A stretch of DNA of 48,418 nt, from NCBI GenBank assembly GCA_902527765.1, contig CABZPW010000002.1:1-48418 (forward strand), read 5' to 3'. The stretch comes from Rhodospirillaceae bacterium (GTDB lineage Bacteria > Pseudomonadota > Alphaproteobacteria > TMED109). Below the pieces are notes generated by a model. That model did not search any database. It was not told the origin of the DNA and saw only the letters and a list, made by a program, of their open reading frames with translations. Of the stretch, positions 28,858 through 36,793 are shown in pieces. A program made the translations under genes and the position numbers. Every line of letters starts with the position of its first letter. Position 1 is the stretch's first letter.

Positions 28858-29463
28858 TTATTTATTAAAAGTCTGATGAATTTTTTTTAAAAGATCACTG
28901 TATGTATCACAGCTGAAATACTGACTGTATTTACTTTTTATAGAATTTGAAGATTTAAATAAAATACCTGTATCAGCTTTTTCTAACATTCCAAGGTCAT
29001 TCAAACTATCTCCTATAGCAATAGTTTTAAAATTCAAAGAATTCATATAGTCAAGAGCAAGTTTTTTATGTTCTTCTTTACACATTTCCATACCACTTAT
29101 CATATTATTCTCATCTATTAATAATTTATGACAAAATACTGTAGGATAATTTAACTTCTTAAAAACCGGTGCTGATAAATTGAAAAAGGTATCTGATAAA
29201 ATAATAACTTGATACTTTTCTCTAATTTCTGATAAAAAGTCTATTGCTCCTTCATACGGTTTAATTTCCGAAGCAATCTCAAATAACAAGTTTGATTGTA
29301 TCTGTTTTTTTTTTAAAATATCTATTCTTATTTTCATAAGTTCTTTGTAATCACTTATGTCTTTGGTAGTTAATTTTAATTCGTTTATGCCTGTTTTTTC
29401 TGCTAGAGAAACCCAGATCTCAGGAATAAGCACTCCTTCTAAGTCTATCCCAATAAAATTCAT
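28858..29463 (-). CDS. thrH: ThrH-type phosphoserine phosphatase / phosphoserine:homoserine phosphotransferase (HAD family)
   Basis: Start placed at the internal ATG (MNFIGIDLEGVLIPEIWVSLAEKTGI); ILSDTF; AIGDSLNDLGML. Confidence 0.9.
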   Translation of the reverse strand: MNFIGIDLEGVLIPEIWVSLAEKTGINELKLTTKDISDYKELMKIRIDILKKKQIQSNLLFEIASEIKPYEGAIDFLSEIREKYQVIILSDTFFNLSAPVFKKLNYPTVFCHKLLIDENNMISGMEMCKEEHKKLALDYMNSLNFKTIAIGDSLNDLGMLEKADTGILFKSSNSIKSKYSQYFSCDTYSDLLKKIHQTFNK

Positions 29464-29476
29464 AGTAAAACCAATA

Positions 29477-30394
29477 TTAAATTTCCTTAGTGATTTCAGG
29501 TATGGTTGTAAATAAATCACCAACTAAACCATAATCAGCTACCTGAAATATTGGAGCATCCTCGTCCTTATTTATAGCTACTATAACTTTACTATCTTTC
29601 ATTCCGGCTAAATGTTGTATTGCTCCAGAAATACCCACAGCTATATAAAGTTCTGGTGCAACAACCTTTCCAGTTTGACCTACCTGATAATCATTAGAGA
29701 TATAGCCAGCATCAACGGCTGCTCTACTAGCGCCTATTGCAGCATTGAGTTTGTCTGCTAATTCCTCAATAATTTTAAAATTATCTTTAGAACCTACTCC
29801 TCTACCTCCTGATACTATAATTTTTGCTGAAGACAGTTCTGGTCTTTCAGATTTTGTGATTTCTTTATTGATAAATTTAGAATGATTACCTTCTAACAAA
29901 TCAGGTAATAATTCGACTTCCGCTGAACCACCATCTTGAGCAAATGGTTGAAAAGCAGTTCCTCTAACAGTCAACATTATAGTTTTGTCATGTGAACGAA
30001 CTGTTGCTATAGCATTACCTGCATAAATAGGTCTATCAAAAGTATTTTTGTCATGTATTTTGATAATATCAGTAATAGGCTGTAAGTCTAAATTAGCTGC
30101 CAACCTGGGAATGAAGTTTTTAGAGAATGTTCCTGATGGTGCTATTATATATTTATAATTAGCAGCTATCTGTTTTAAACAATTTACTAAGTCTTCAGCT
30201 AATAAATTATCAATTTTGTTTTTGAATGAATAAATTTTTTTAACATTTTTGATTTTCTTTATTTCATCAATTTTATCAGGATTAAAAACTAAAAGATCTA
30301 TAGTACTTTCCAATTCAAGAGATGCAGATATTGTTGCAAGACTTGGCCTGTTAGGTGTTCCATTTTCTAGTTCAGCTATTACTAAGCAACTCAT
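29477..30394 (-). CDS. etfA: Electron transfer flavoprotein subunit alpha
   Basis: SGGRGVGSKDNF, GASRAAVDAGY, QVGQTGKVVAPELYIAVGISGAIQHLAGM. Confidence 0.97.
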   Translation of the reverse strand: MSCLVIAELENGTPNRPSLATISASLELESTIDLLVFNPDKIDEIKKIKNVKKIYSFKNKIDNLLAEDLVNCLKQIAANYKYIIAPSGTFSKNFIPRLAANLDLQPITDIIKIHDKNTFDRPIYAGNAIATVRSHDKTIMLTVRGTAFQPFAQDGGSAEVELLPDLLEGNHSKFINKEITKSERPELSSAKIIVSGGRGVGSKDNFKIIEELADKLNAAIGASRAAVDAGYISNDYQVGQTGKVVAPELYIAVGISGAIQHLAGMKDSKVIVAINKDEDAPIFQVADYGLVGDLFTTIPEITKEI

Positions 30395-31143
30395 AAAATT
30401 CCCTCTTTATTTTTTAAAACATCAATTAACTCATTATAATTATCTAACATTTTAACAGAACCTCCTCTTTCAGGAGGAGCTTTAACCTCTAATATCTCTA
30501 ACCTATTTGTTATTTCTAGGTTTAGTTCTTTTAGCTCAATAATATCTATAGGCTTACTTTTAGCTTTCATAATATTGGGTAAAGAAGCATATCTAGGTTC
30601 ATTCAATCTTAAGTCAGTTGTTATAATGCAAGGCAGGTTAATTTTTAATGTCTCCAAACCGCCATCTATTTCCCTAGTAACCAACATAGCATTATCTTCT
30701 TTAATAACCTTAGAAGCAAAAGTTGCCTGAGGATAATTTAATAATCCTGCTAAAATTTGTCCTGTCTGATTATAATCATCATCTATTGCTTGCTTTCCTA
30801 AAATAGTAATATCACTTTCTTCTTTTTCTACAAAATATTTTAAAATCTTTGCTACAGCAAGAGGCTCAAGTTCATTTTCAGTTTTTACCAAAATACCTCT
30901 ATCAGCCCCCATTGCTAAAGCTGACCTAATTGTTTCTTGAACATTATCTGAGCCTATTGAAACTACTACTATCTCATCAATAAGGTTTTTCTCTTTGAGC
31001 CTAATAGCTTCTTCTACCGCAATCTCATCAAAAGGATTCATAGACATTTTTACATTTTCCTTTTCCACTCCTGAGTTGTCCTGCTTAACTCTTATTTTTA
31101 CGTTATAGTCTATAACTCTTTTTACCGCGACTAATGCTTTCAT
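30391..31143 (-). CDS. etfB: Electron transfer flavoprotein subunit beta
   Basis: MKALVAVKRVIDYNVKIRVK; KMSMNPFDEIAVEEAIRLKE; ILGKQAIDDDYNQTGQILAGLL. 4-nt overlap with etfA. Confidence 0.97.
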   Translation of the reverse strand: MKALVAVKRVIDYNVKIRVKQDNSGVEKENVKMSMNPFDEIAVEEAIRLKEKNLIDEIVVVSIGSDNVQETIRSALAMGADRGILVKTENELEPLAVAKILKYFVEKEESDITILGKQAIDDDYNQTGQILAGLLNYPQATFASKVIKEDNAMLVTREIDGGLETLKINLPCIITTDLRLNEPRYASLPNIMKAKSKPIDIIELKELNLEITNRLEILEVKAPPERGGSVKMLDNYNELIDVLKNKEGIL

Positions 31144-31150
31144 GTTTCCC

Positions 31151-31348
31151 TTAATTTTTGATTAAACCAAATATAATTACAATAAATAATACAGCTATAG
31201 CTTGAAATAATACTCTCATTCTCATTAATTTTTGTGACCAATTCTTATTAAAGCTGTCACCTCTTGCCATAGCAATAACTCCTACTGTTAAAACTAAGAA
31301 AACAGCTATGGAAAAAAAAATTACTCCTAAATCTAATATAAAACTCAT
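31151..31348 (-). CDS. HIG1-domain, twin-transmembrane small protein
   Basis: Two TM helices with RGDSFNKNWSQKLMRMRVLFQAIAV between and after them. Start placed at MSFILD inside the ORF beginning at 31360. Confidence 0.8.
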   Translation of the reverse strand: MSFILDLGVIFFSIAVFLVLTVGVIAMARGDSFNKNWSQKLMRMRVLFQAIAVLFIVIIFGLIKN

Positions 31349-31364
31349 TTCACATCGCACTACT

Positions 31365-31382
31365 TATATATTATAATATATA
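31365..31382. promoter_or_regulatory. 18-bp palindrome TATATATTATAATATATA carrying overlapping -10-like TATAAT on both strands in a divergent intergenic region
   Basis: + strand TATAAT at 31372-31377; - strand TATAAT is the complement of ATTATA at 31370-31375. No clear -35 was assigned. Confidence 0.4.
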
Positions 31383-31411
31383 TATATTATTATTAAAAAT
31401 TGTATACTTAA

Positions 31412-32062
31412 ATGATTATGACTAATACAAGAAAATTAACAGGCCCGATCATAGACAAAGGCAGTAGCACTAAGTTCTTAGTATTTTTTTTGCATGGCTG
31501 GGGTTCTGATGGAAACGATTTGATACAAATTGGAGAGATATGGAAATCAAAATTACTTGATACAACTTTTATAGCACCTAATGGACCAGAAGTCTGTGGC
31601 GGTAATCCTCATGGCAGACAATGGTTTGATATACTTAGTAGCAATGACACAGAGGCATTAGAAGGATTACATCAATCCTATCTGGACCTTAAAAGTTTTA
31701 TTGGTACCTACTTAAAAAAATATAAACTTGCTGAAAACAAGTACTTTCTTGTTGGCTTTAGTCAAGGAACTATGCTAGCAATATATACTTCTTTAAGAGA
31801 AAAACTATTAGGCGTAGTAGGTTATTCAGGTGCCTTATTAGGAAATTTACCTAATGAGGAAATTAAAAATAATGATTATCTATTACTTCATGGTCAAAAT
31901 GATACTATAGTTCCTATAGCTAAAATGCATAACGCTTTAAAACAATTAGAACCTGTTGCTAAAACCTTAAGCAAAAAAATTTATAATGATTTAGAACATT
32001 CAATTAATGAAGAAGGAATTATAGAAGGATTGAATTTCATTAAGGGAAGAATGCCACTATAG
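31412..32062 (+). CDS. Carboxylesterase/phospholipase-type alpha/beta hydrolase
   Basis: FLHGWGSDGNDL, NGPEVCGGNPHGRQWFD, LVGFSQGTMLAIY nucleophile elbow, LEHSINEEG. Confidence 0.9.
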   Translation: MIMTNTRKLTGPIIDKGSSTKFLVFFLHGWGSDGNDLIQIGEIWKSKLLDTTFIAPNGPEVCGGNPHGRQWFDILSSNDTEALEGLHQSYLDLKSFIGTYLKKYKLAENKYFLVGFSQGTMLAIYTSLREKLLGVVGYSGALLGNLPNEEIKNNDYLLLHGQNDTIVPIAKMHNALKQLEPVAKTLSKKIYNDLEHSINEEGIIEGLNFIKGRMPL

Positions 32063-32091
32063 AAATTTTTTAAAAATATTAGGAGATAAAA

Positions 32092-32652
32092 ATTAGTACC
32101 TTAGAAAATAGTCCTTGCTTGGTTTTAAATGCTGACTATCAACCACTCAGCTACTTTCCCTTATCTTTATGGGGATGGCAAGATACAGTTAGAGCTGTAT
32201 TTTTAGATAGAGTAAATATAGTCGCAGAATATGAAAGAAGAGTTAGCTCTTCTAATTTTTCTATGAAATTACCAAGTGTTATTTCATTAAAAAAATATAT
32301 TCCACTAAAAAAAAGAATACCTTTTACAAGGTTTAACTTGTTTCTCAGAGATCATTTTAAATGTCAATATTGTGATATTAAATTTAAAGCATCAGAACTT
32401 ACATTTGATCATGTCGTATCTAGAGCAAATGGAGGATCCACCAATTGGAATAATGTTGTATCTGCTTGCTTTAAATGTAATAACAAAAAAGGAAGCTTAA
32501 ATTTTAAAGATGCTAATATGAAATTAGTTAAAACTCCTAAAAAACCAACTTTCAGTGAATTAAGAGAAGCTGGAAAGTTGTTTCCTCCTAACTACTTACA
32601 TCATACTTGGAGTGACTTTCTATATTGGGATACAGTCTTAGAAAAAAATTAA
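32092..32652 (+). CDS. HNH endonuclease family protein; start codon possibly ATT
   Basis: LVLNADYQPLSYFPLSLWGWQDTVRAVFLDRVNIV; HFKCQYCDIKF...LTFDHVVSRANGGSTNWNNVVSACFKCNNKKG. AGGAG at 32081-32085, 6 nt before ATT at 32092. The ORF track instead starts at the TTG at 32119. Confidence 0.85.
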   Translation: MSTLENSPCLVLNADYQPLSYFPLSLWGWQDTVRAVFLDRVNIVAEYERRVSSSNFSMKLPSVISLKKYIPLKKRIPFTRFNLFLRDHFKCQYCDIKFKASELTFDHVVSRANGGSTNWNNVVSACFKCNNKKGSLNFKDANMKLVKTPKKPTFSELREAGKLFPPNYLHHTWSDFLYWDTVLEKN

Positions 32653-32656
32653 TTTA

Positions 32657-34102
32657 ATGATTATGTTAAATCAATCAAAAGCATTTTCTTATTTAAATTT
32701 TTTTCTACTTCTTTCATTTACTATTCTTCTTTTAAGAATAATTTTAAACATACAGATAGACCTTCCGTTACATTTTGATGAGGCTCAATATTGGGATTGG
32801 TCTCAAAATTTAGATTGGGGGTACTTTTCTAAGCCACCTTTATTGGCATTTTTGATAAGAGTAGTTACTGAACTATGTGGCAACGGTGAAAATTGTATAA
32901 GATCATTATCTCCTTTCTTACATTTTTTAACCTCTTTAATTATATTCTACTCCGTGCATTTACTAACTAAGAGTTTTAAAAAAGCACTTTTGGGATCTTT
33001 TTTGTACTTATTAATGCCTGGAATATCATTTTCATCCTTTTTGATATCTACAGATGTACCTTTATTACTTTTTTCATCTCTAATAGCTTTATGCATTATA
33101 AAAATATTTAATTCTAGAAAAAATACCTTTTTACTTTTTTGTCTTCTAGGACTTTTTTTTGCTTTAGGCTTTTTATCTAAATATGCAATCTTTTACTTAT
33201 TACTAAGTTTTTTATTTAGTACATTAATAGACAAAGAATGCAGGCGTTTCTTTTTTAACAAAAGTTTTCTATTAAGTATAATCATTATAATAATATTAAT
33301 TTTTCCAAATTTAATTTGGAACTATAATAATGAATTTGTTACATTATCTCATACTGCATCAAACGCAAATCTATCTCATATAAAAATAAATATTTTTCAA
33401 GGCATAACGTTTTTATTATCTCAAATCTTTATTTTTGGTGTAATTCCTTTTTTATTCTTATTTAAAAAAACTCTATCTTTACAACGTTCTAATACTATAC
33501 AAAAGATATTTTTAATTACCTTCATCCTGCCTATTTTCATAGTTTTTTTATTAGCTATTTTTTCTAGAGCAAATGCAAATTGGGCTGTTGTAGGTTATCC
33601 ATTTGCCTGTATTTTATTACCAACTTTATTAAACAGTAAAAAAAATTTTATGAATAATATGTTTATATTAAATCAACTTACCTTCTCCACTATAATAGTG
33701 ATATCTATTTTCTTTCTACCAATATTTAATCTAGATCCCTTTGCAAATATTAAGCATATCAAACCTTTATCAAACATAATTAAAAATGAAATAACCAATA
33801 GAAATAACATCGCATTAATGACAGATGATAGAGAAGATTATGCTCAATTATTATATTATTTAAAAAATATAGACATAAAAAAAGCAAAATGGAATGGTGA
33901 TATTAAAATAGACGATCACTACGAACTTACGACAGATCATAACGATTTAAAAGGCTATGATGTACTTTTAGTTACAAGAACTCGTCCTACGCCAACTATG
34001 GAAAGCAAAGCAACCTCAACTGAGAAAGTAAATAGTTTTAATTTTAAAACAAATAAAAGACTGAAAACTTTTAATTTATATATACTAAAAAATTGGAAAT
34101 GA
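32657..34102 (+). CDS. ArnT/PMT-like GT83 membrane glycosyltransferase
   Basis: DLPLHFDEAQYWDWSQNLDWGYFSKPPLLAFLIR; polytopic, 481 aa. Confidence 0.88.
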   Translation: MIMLNQSKAFSYLNFFLLLSFTILLLRIILNIQIDLPLHFDEAQYWDWSQNLDWGYFSKPPLLAFLIRVVTELCGNGENCIRSLSPFLHFLTSLIIFYSVHLLTKSFKKALLGSFLYLLMPGISFSSFLISTDVPLLLFSSLIALCIIKIFNSRKNTFLLFCLLGLFFALGFLSKYAIFYLLLSFLFSTLIDKECRRFFFNKSFLLSIIIIIILIFPNLIWNYNNEFVTLSHTASNANLSHIKINIFQGITFLLSQIFIFGVIPFLFLFKKTLSLQRSNTIQKIFLITFILPIFIVFLLAIFSRANANWAVVGYPFACILLPTLLNSKKNFMNNMFILNQLTFSTIIVISIFFLPIFNLDPFANIKHIKPLSNIIKNEITNRNNIALMTDDREDYAQLLYYLKNIDIKKAKWNGDIKIDDHYELTTDHNDLKGYDVLLVTRTRPTPTMESKATSTEKVNSFNFKTNKRLKTFNLYILKNWK

Positions 34103-34447
34103 TTAGTTCTTTTTAGTGATTAAGCTCGTTAAATCTTTAAAAAATAGTTTAATGCTTTTTAATATGTTTCTTAAATCTAAATCAATCTTGTGCTGTTTAT
34201 TTATAAAATATAAATTTCTAGCATAAATAAATAATCCAGTTGCTTGCCCCATTATAAAAACTGGATCCTTTCTATGAATAGCATAGACTAGTAAGGTAAG
34301 TCCTCCTAAAATGCTAAAAAACCAAAAACCTAACGGTATAATGCTTTTTTTGTTAATTTCACTATAAATCCATTGTAATATAAATCTTGCAGAGAAAAAG
34401 AGTTGTCCTAAAAACCCTATTATTAACCAATGTAAACTTATCTCCAT
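34103..34447 (-). CDS. LAB_N (lipid-A-disaccharide synthase N-terminal-like) small membrane protein
   Basis: HWLIIGFLGQLFFSARFILQWIYSEINKKSIIPLGFWFFSILGGLTLLVYAIHRKDPVFIMGQATGLFIYARNLYFI. Confidence 0.87.
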   Translation of the reverse strand: MEISLHWLIIGFLGQLFFSARFILQWIYSEINKKSIIPLGFWFFSILGGLTLLVYAIHRKDPVFIMGQATGLFIYARNLYFINKQHKIDLDLRNILKSIKLFFKDLTSLITKKN

Positions 34448-35193
34448 TATTTCTTCTCCTTGCTTTTTAAATGTTTATCTCTTTTTTTTAGTATAGGCCA
34501 AACAGATCTTTTTCGCAGCCAAATCACACCATATAAGTCATTAATCCCTACTAAAAACCTTTGAAAATTAGAATATTTAGAATTTCCACTACTTCGAGAC
34601 CTATGATTGACTGGAATAGAAATAACTTTTCCTCCGAAAGTATTAAATAAAAAAGGAAGAAATCTATGTATATGATTAAAAAAAGGTAATTGTAGAAAAT
34701 CTTTTTTTCTAAACAATTTTATTGCACATCCAGTATCAGGAGTAGTGTCTTTTAAAAGTAACTTTCTAATTTGAAAGGCTAATCTAGAAGCTACTTTTTT
34801 AGCTGTACTATCTATCCTATTTACTCTATTTCCTATAACCATCATAAAACTAACCTTAGAATCAAAAGGTTTAATTAGCTTAAGTATATCTCTAGGATCA
34901 TTTTGACCATCCCCATCTAATGTCACAATATATTCACTGTTGGCTTCTATAATTCCTGTTTGCAAACCAATACTTTGCCCGTAATTTTTTTTATGGCTGA
35001 TAATATTAATATTTTTGTTTATTTTGTTTATTTTATTCACTACCTCATAAGTATTATCATCTGAACCATCGTCAACAATAATAATTTCATAATTTATTTT
35101 TTTTTCTAATGATGCTCTAACCTCTTTAATTAACTGTATTATATTATCTTGCTCGTTATAAATGGGTATCACTATGGATATATCACGTATCAT
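34447..35193 (-). CDS. DPM1/ArnC-like family 2 glycosyltransferase
   Basis: SIVIPIYNEQDNI, IIIVDDGSDDNTYEVV, VTLDGDGQNDPRDI, PDTGCAIKLFRK. Confidence 0.9.
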   Translation of the reverse strand: MIRDISIVIPIYNEQDNIIQLIKEVRASLEKKINYEIIIVDDGSDDNTYEVVNKINKINKNINIISHKKNYGQSIGLQTGIIEANSEYIVTLDGDGQNDPRDILKLIKPFDSKVSFMMVIGNRVNRIDSTAKKVASRLAFQIRKLLLKDTTPDTGCAIKLFRKKDFLQLPFFNHIHRFLPFLFNTFGGKVISIPVNHRSRSSGNSKYSNFQRFLVGINDLYGVIWLRKRSVWPILKKRDKHLKSKEKK

Positions 35194-35862
35194 TTAAAAA
35201 TTCTCTATTTCATCTAATCTATTTTTTATATCTTTATATTCTAAGCTATTTTTATCAATTAAGCTCAGTAATTTTTGATAATAATTTTTTGATATTATAT
35301 AATTTTTCGAATAAAAATTGTAATCAGCTAAAACCAAAAGTGCTGTTATATCATTAGGTCTTTCTTCAAGTACCTTAGTAAAAAGTTCTATAGTTTTTTT
35401 GCTTATACTTTCTTTCTCTAGGACTAACCTAGTATTTGCTTCACCTATTAAAAAATCTATATCATTTGCATTTAACCTTCTGCCTTTTTCAAACTCCTTG
35501 AGTGCCCCCTCAAAATCTAATAAAAAGTATTTTAATTGGGCTAACTTTTTTATTAATTCGATTTGATTAGGATTATCTATTAATTGCATCTCTAACTTAT
35601 TAACAAGTTTGGATATAGCCCCTGGATCAATTTTATTAACTTCTCTAATATTCAGATTATTATATGCTTTACTTAATACATTATCTCCTACCCAATAATT
35701 ACTATTTTGAAGGTAAATAATAATTACTGGAAGAAAAATTGAAAATAAAAATATGGCATATACTATTTTTTTTTTTTTACCTGCATTACTATTATATTTT
35801 GTTAAAATAAGCAGAGTTAATATCAATGAAAAAATAAAAATAAATAAGAAAAAATATAGCAT
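35194..35862 (-). CDS. ccmI: CcmI-like TPR cytochrome c biogenesis protein
   Basis: Two N-terminal TMs followed by TPR-like repeats; directly adjacent to ccmH. Confidence 0.75.
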   Translation of the reverse strand: MLYFFLFIFIFSLILTLLILTKYNSNAGKKKKIVYAIFLFSIFLPVIIIYLQNSNYWVGDNVLSKAYNNLNIREVNKIDPGAISKLVNKLEMQLIDNPNQIELIKKLAQLKYFLLDFEGALKEFEKGRRLNANDIDFLIGEANTRLVLEKESISKKTIELFTKVLEERPNDITALLVLADYNFYSKNYIISKNYYQKLLSLIDKNSLEYKDIKNRLDEIENF

Positions 35863-36243
35863 TTACTTCTCTTTATAATTGGTTTTTCTAATTGCTATGA
35901 ATGCAATCAAAATAAATGAAATTAGAGGTGTAATCCACAAAAGTAGGTTAGCCATATTAAACAATGGCTTAAATAAGATAAACTCTCCATACCTTTGCAC
36001 TAAAAAATTTTTAATTTGATTATTACTTTGTCCTTCATTTATTTTTTCATATATAATTTCTTTCAAATCATTGGCTAATTCAGAGTCTGACTCTAAGAGA
36101 GATTGGTTTTGACAAACTAAACACCTAAGCTCTGAAGAAAGTTCAATAAACCTTTTTTCAGAATTTATATTGTTCTGATTAGGATAGGAGCTTGTTATAT
36201 AAATGCATATAAAAAAGGTTAAAAAAATTTTTAAAAAATTCAT
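35863..36243 (-). CDS. ccmH: Cytochrome c maturation protein CcmH (CycL)
   Basis: LSSELRCLVCQNQSLLESDSELANDL; VQRYGEFILFKP. Confidence 0.95.
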   Translation of the reverse strand: MNFLKIFLTFFICIYITSSYPNQNNINSEKRFIELSSELRCLVCQNQSLLESDSELANDLKEIIYEKINEGQSNNQIKNFLVQRYGEFILFKPLFNMANLLLWITPLISFILIAFIAIRKTNYKEK

Positions 36244-36253
36244 AAAACTTTAC

Positions 36254-36793
36254 TTAATTTACTTTCAGTGATTTTAAAATATTTTCCAACTTTTTTACTG
36301 TTAAAGGGCCAACTTGTCTATACTTAATTTTACCTTTACTATCTATAAAATACGTTTCAGGAACGCCATATAAGCCCAAATCTATTGCTGCTCTTCCGTT
36401 TGAGTCTAGCATTAAGATATCATAAGGGTCTCCTAATTCGCTTAAAAATTTTTTCACATTATTGATATCATCTTTATAAGCAATTCCAATAATTATTAGA
36501 TCTTTACTATATTTTTCTAGTACTGTATGTTCCTCCCTACAGGGAGCACACCAAGAAGCAAAAAAATTAATTATAAAAGGTTTTTTCCCTAATAAACTAT
36601 TTAATGTAAATTTACTATCTACGTATTCCAATTCTAACTTTGGCAGATCTTGATTCAATAGAACCGATTGTAATTCTTTAGTGTTTTGAATATTTTTAAT
36701 TTTCCAAAATAAAAAATAAGATAAAATTAAAAAAAGTATAATTGGTGATAACTTTATATATTTCAAAAAACTACCTATTTCTTTTTTTATCAC
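36254..36793 (-). CDS. ccmG: CcmG/DsbE thiol:disulfide interchange protein
   Basis: FIINFFASWCAPCREEH; YGVPETYFIDSKGKI. Confidence 0.95.
   Translation of the reverse strand: MIKKEIGSFLKYIKLSPIILFLILSYFLFWKIKNIQNTKELQSVLLNQDLPKLELEYVDSKFTLNSLLGKKPFIINFFASWCAPCREEHTVLEKYSKDLIIIGIAYKDDINNVKKFLSELGDPYDILMLDSNGRAAIDLGLYGVPETYFIDSKGKIKYRQVGPLTVKKLENILKSLKVN

Noticed and set aside
34103-34447. LAB_N ORF considered as a truncated lpxB
   Set aside because: Free-standing LAB_N proteins of about 100 aa are a normal gene type and this one is complete from start to stop.
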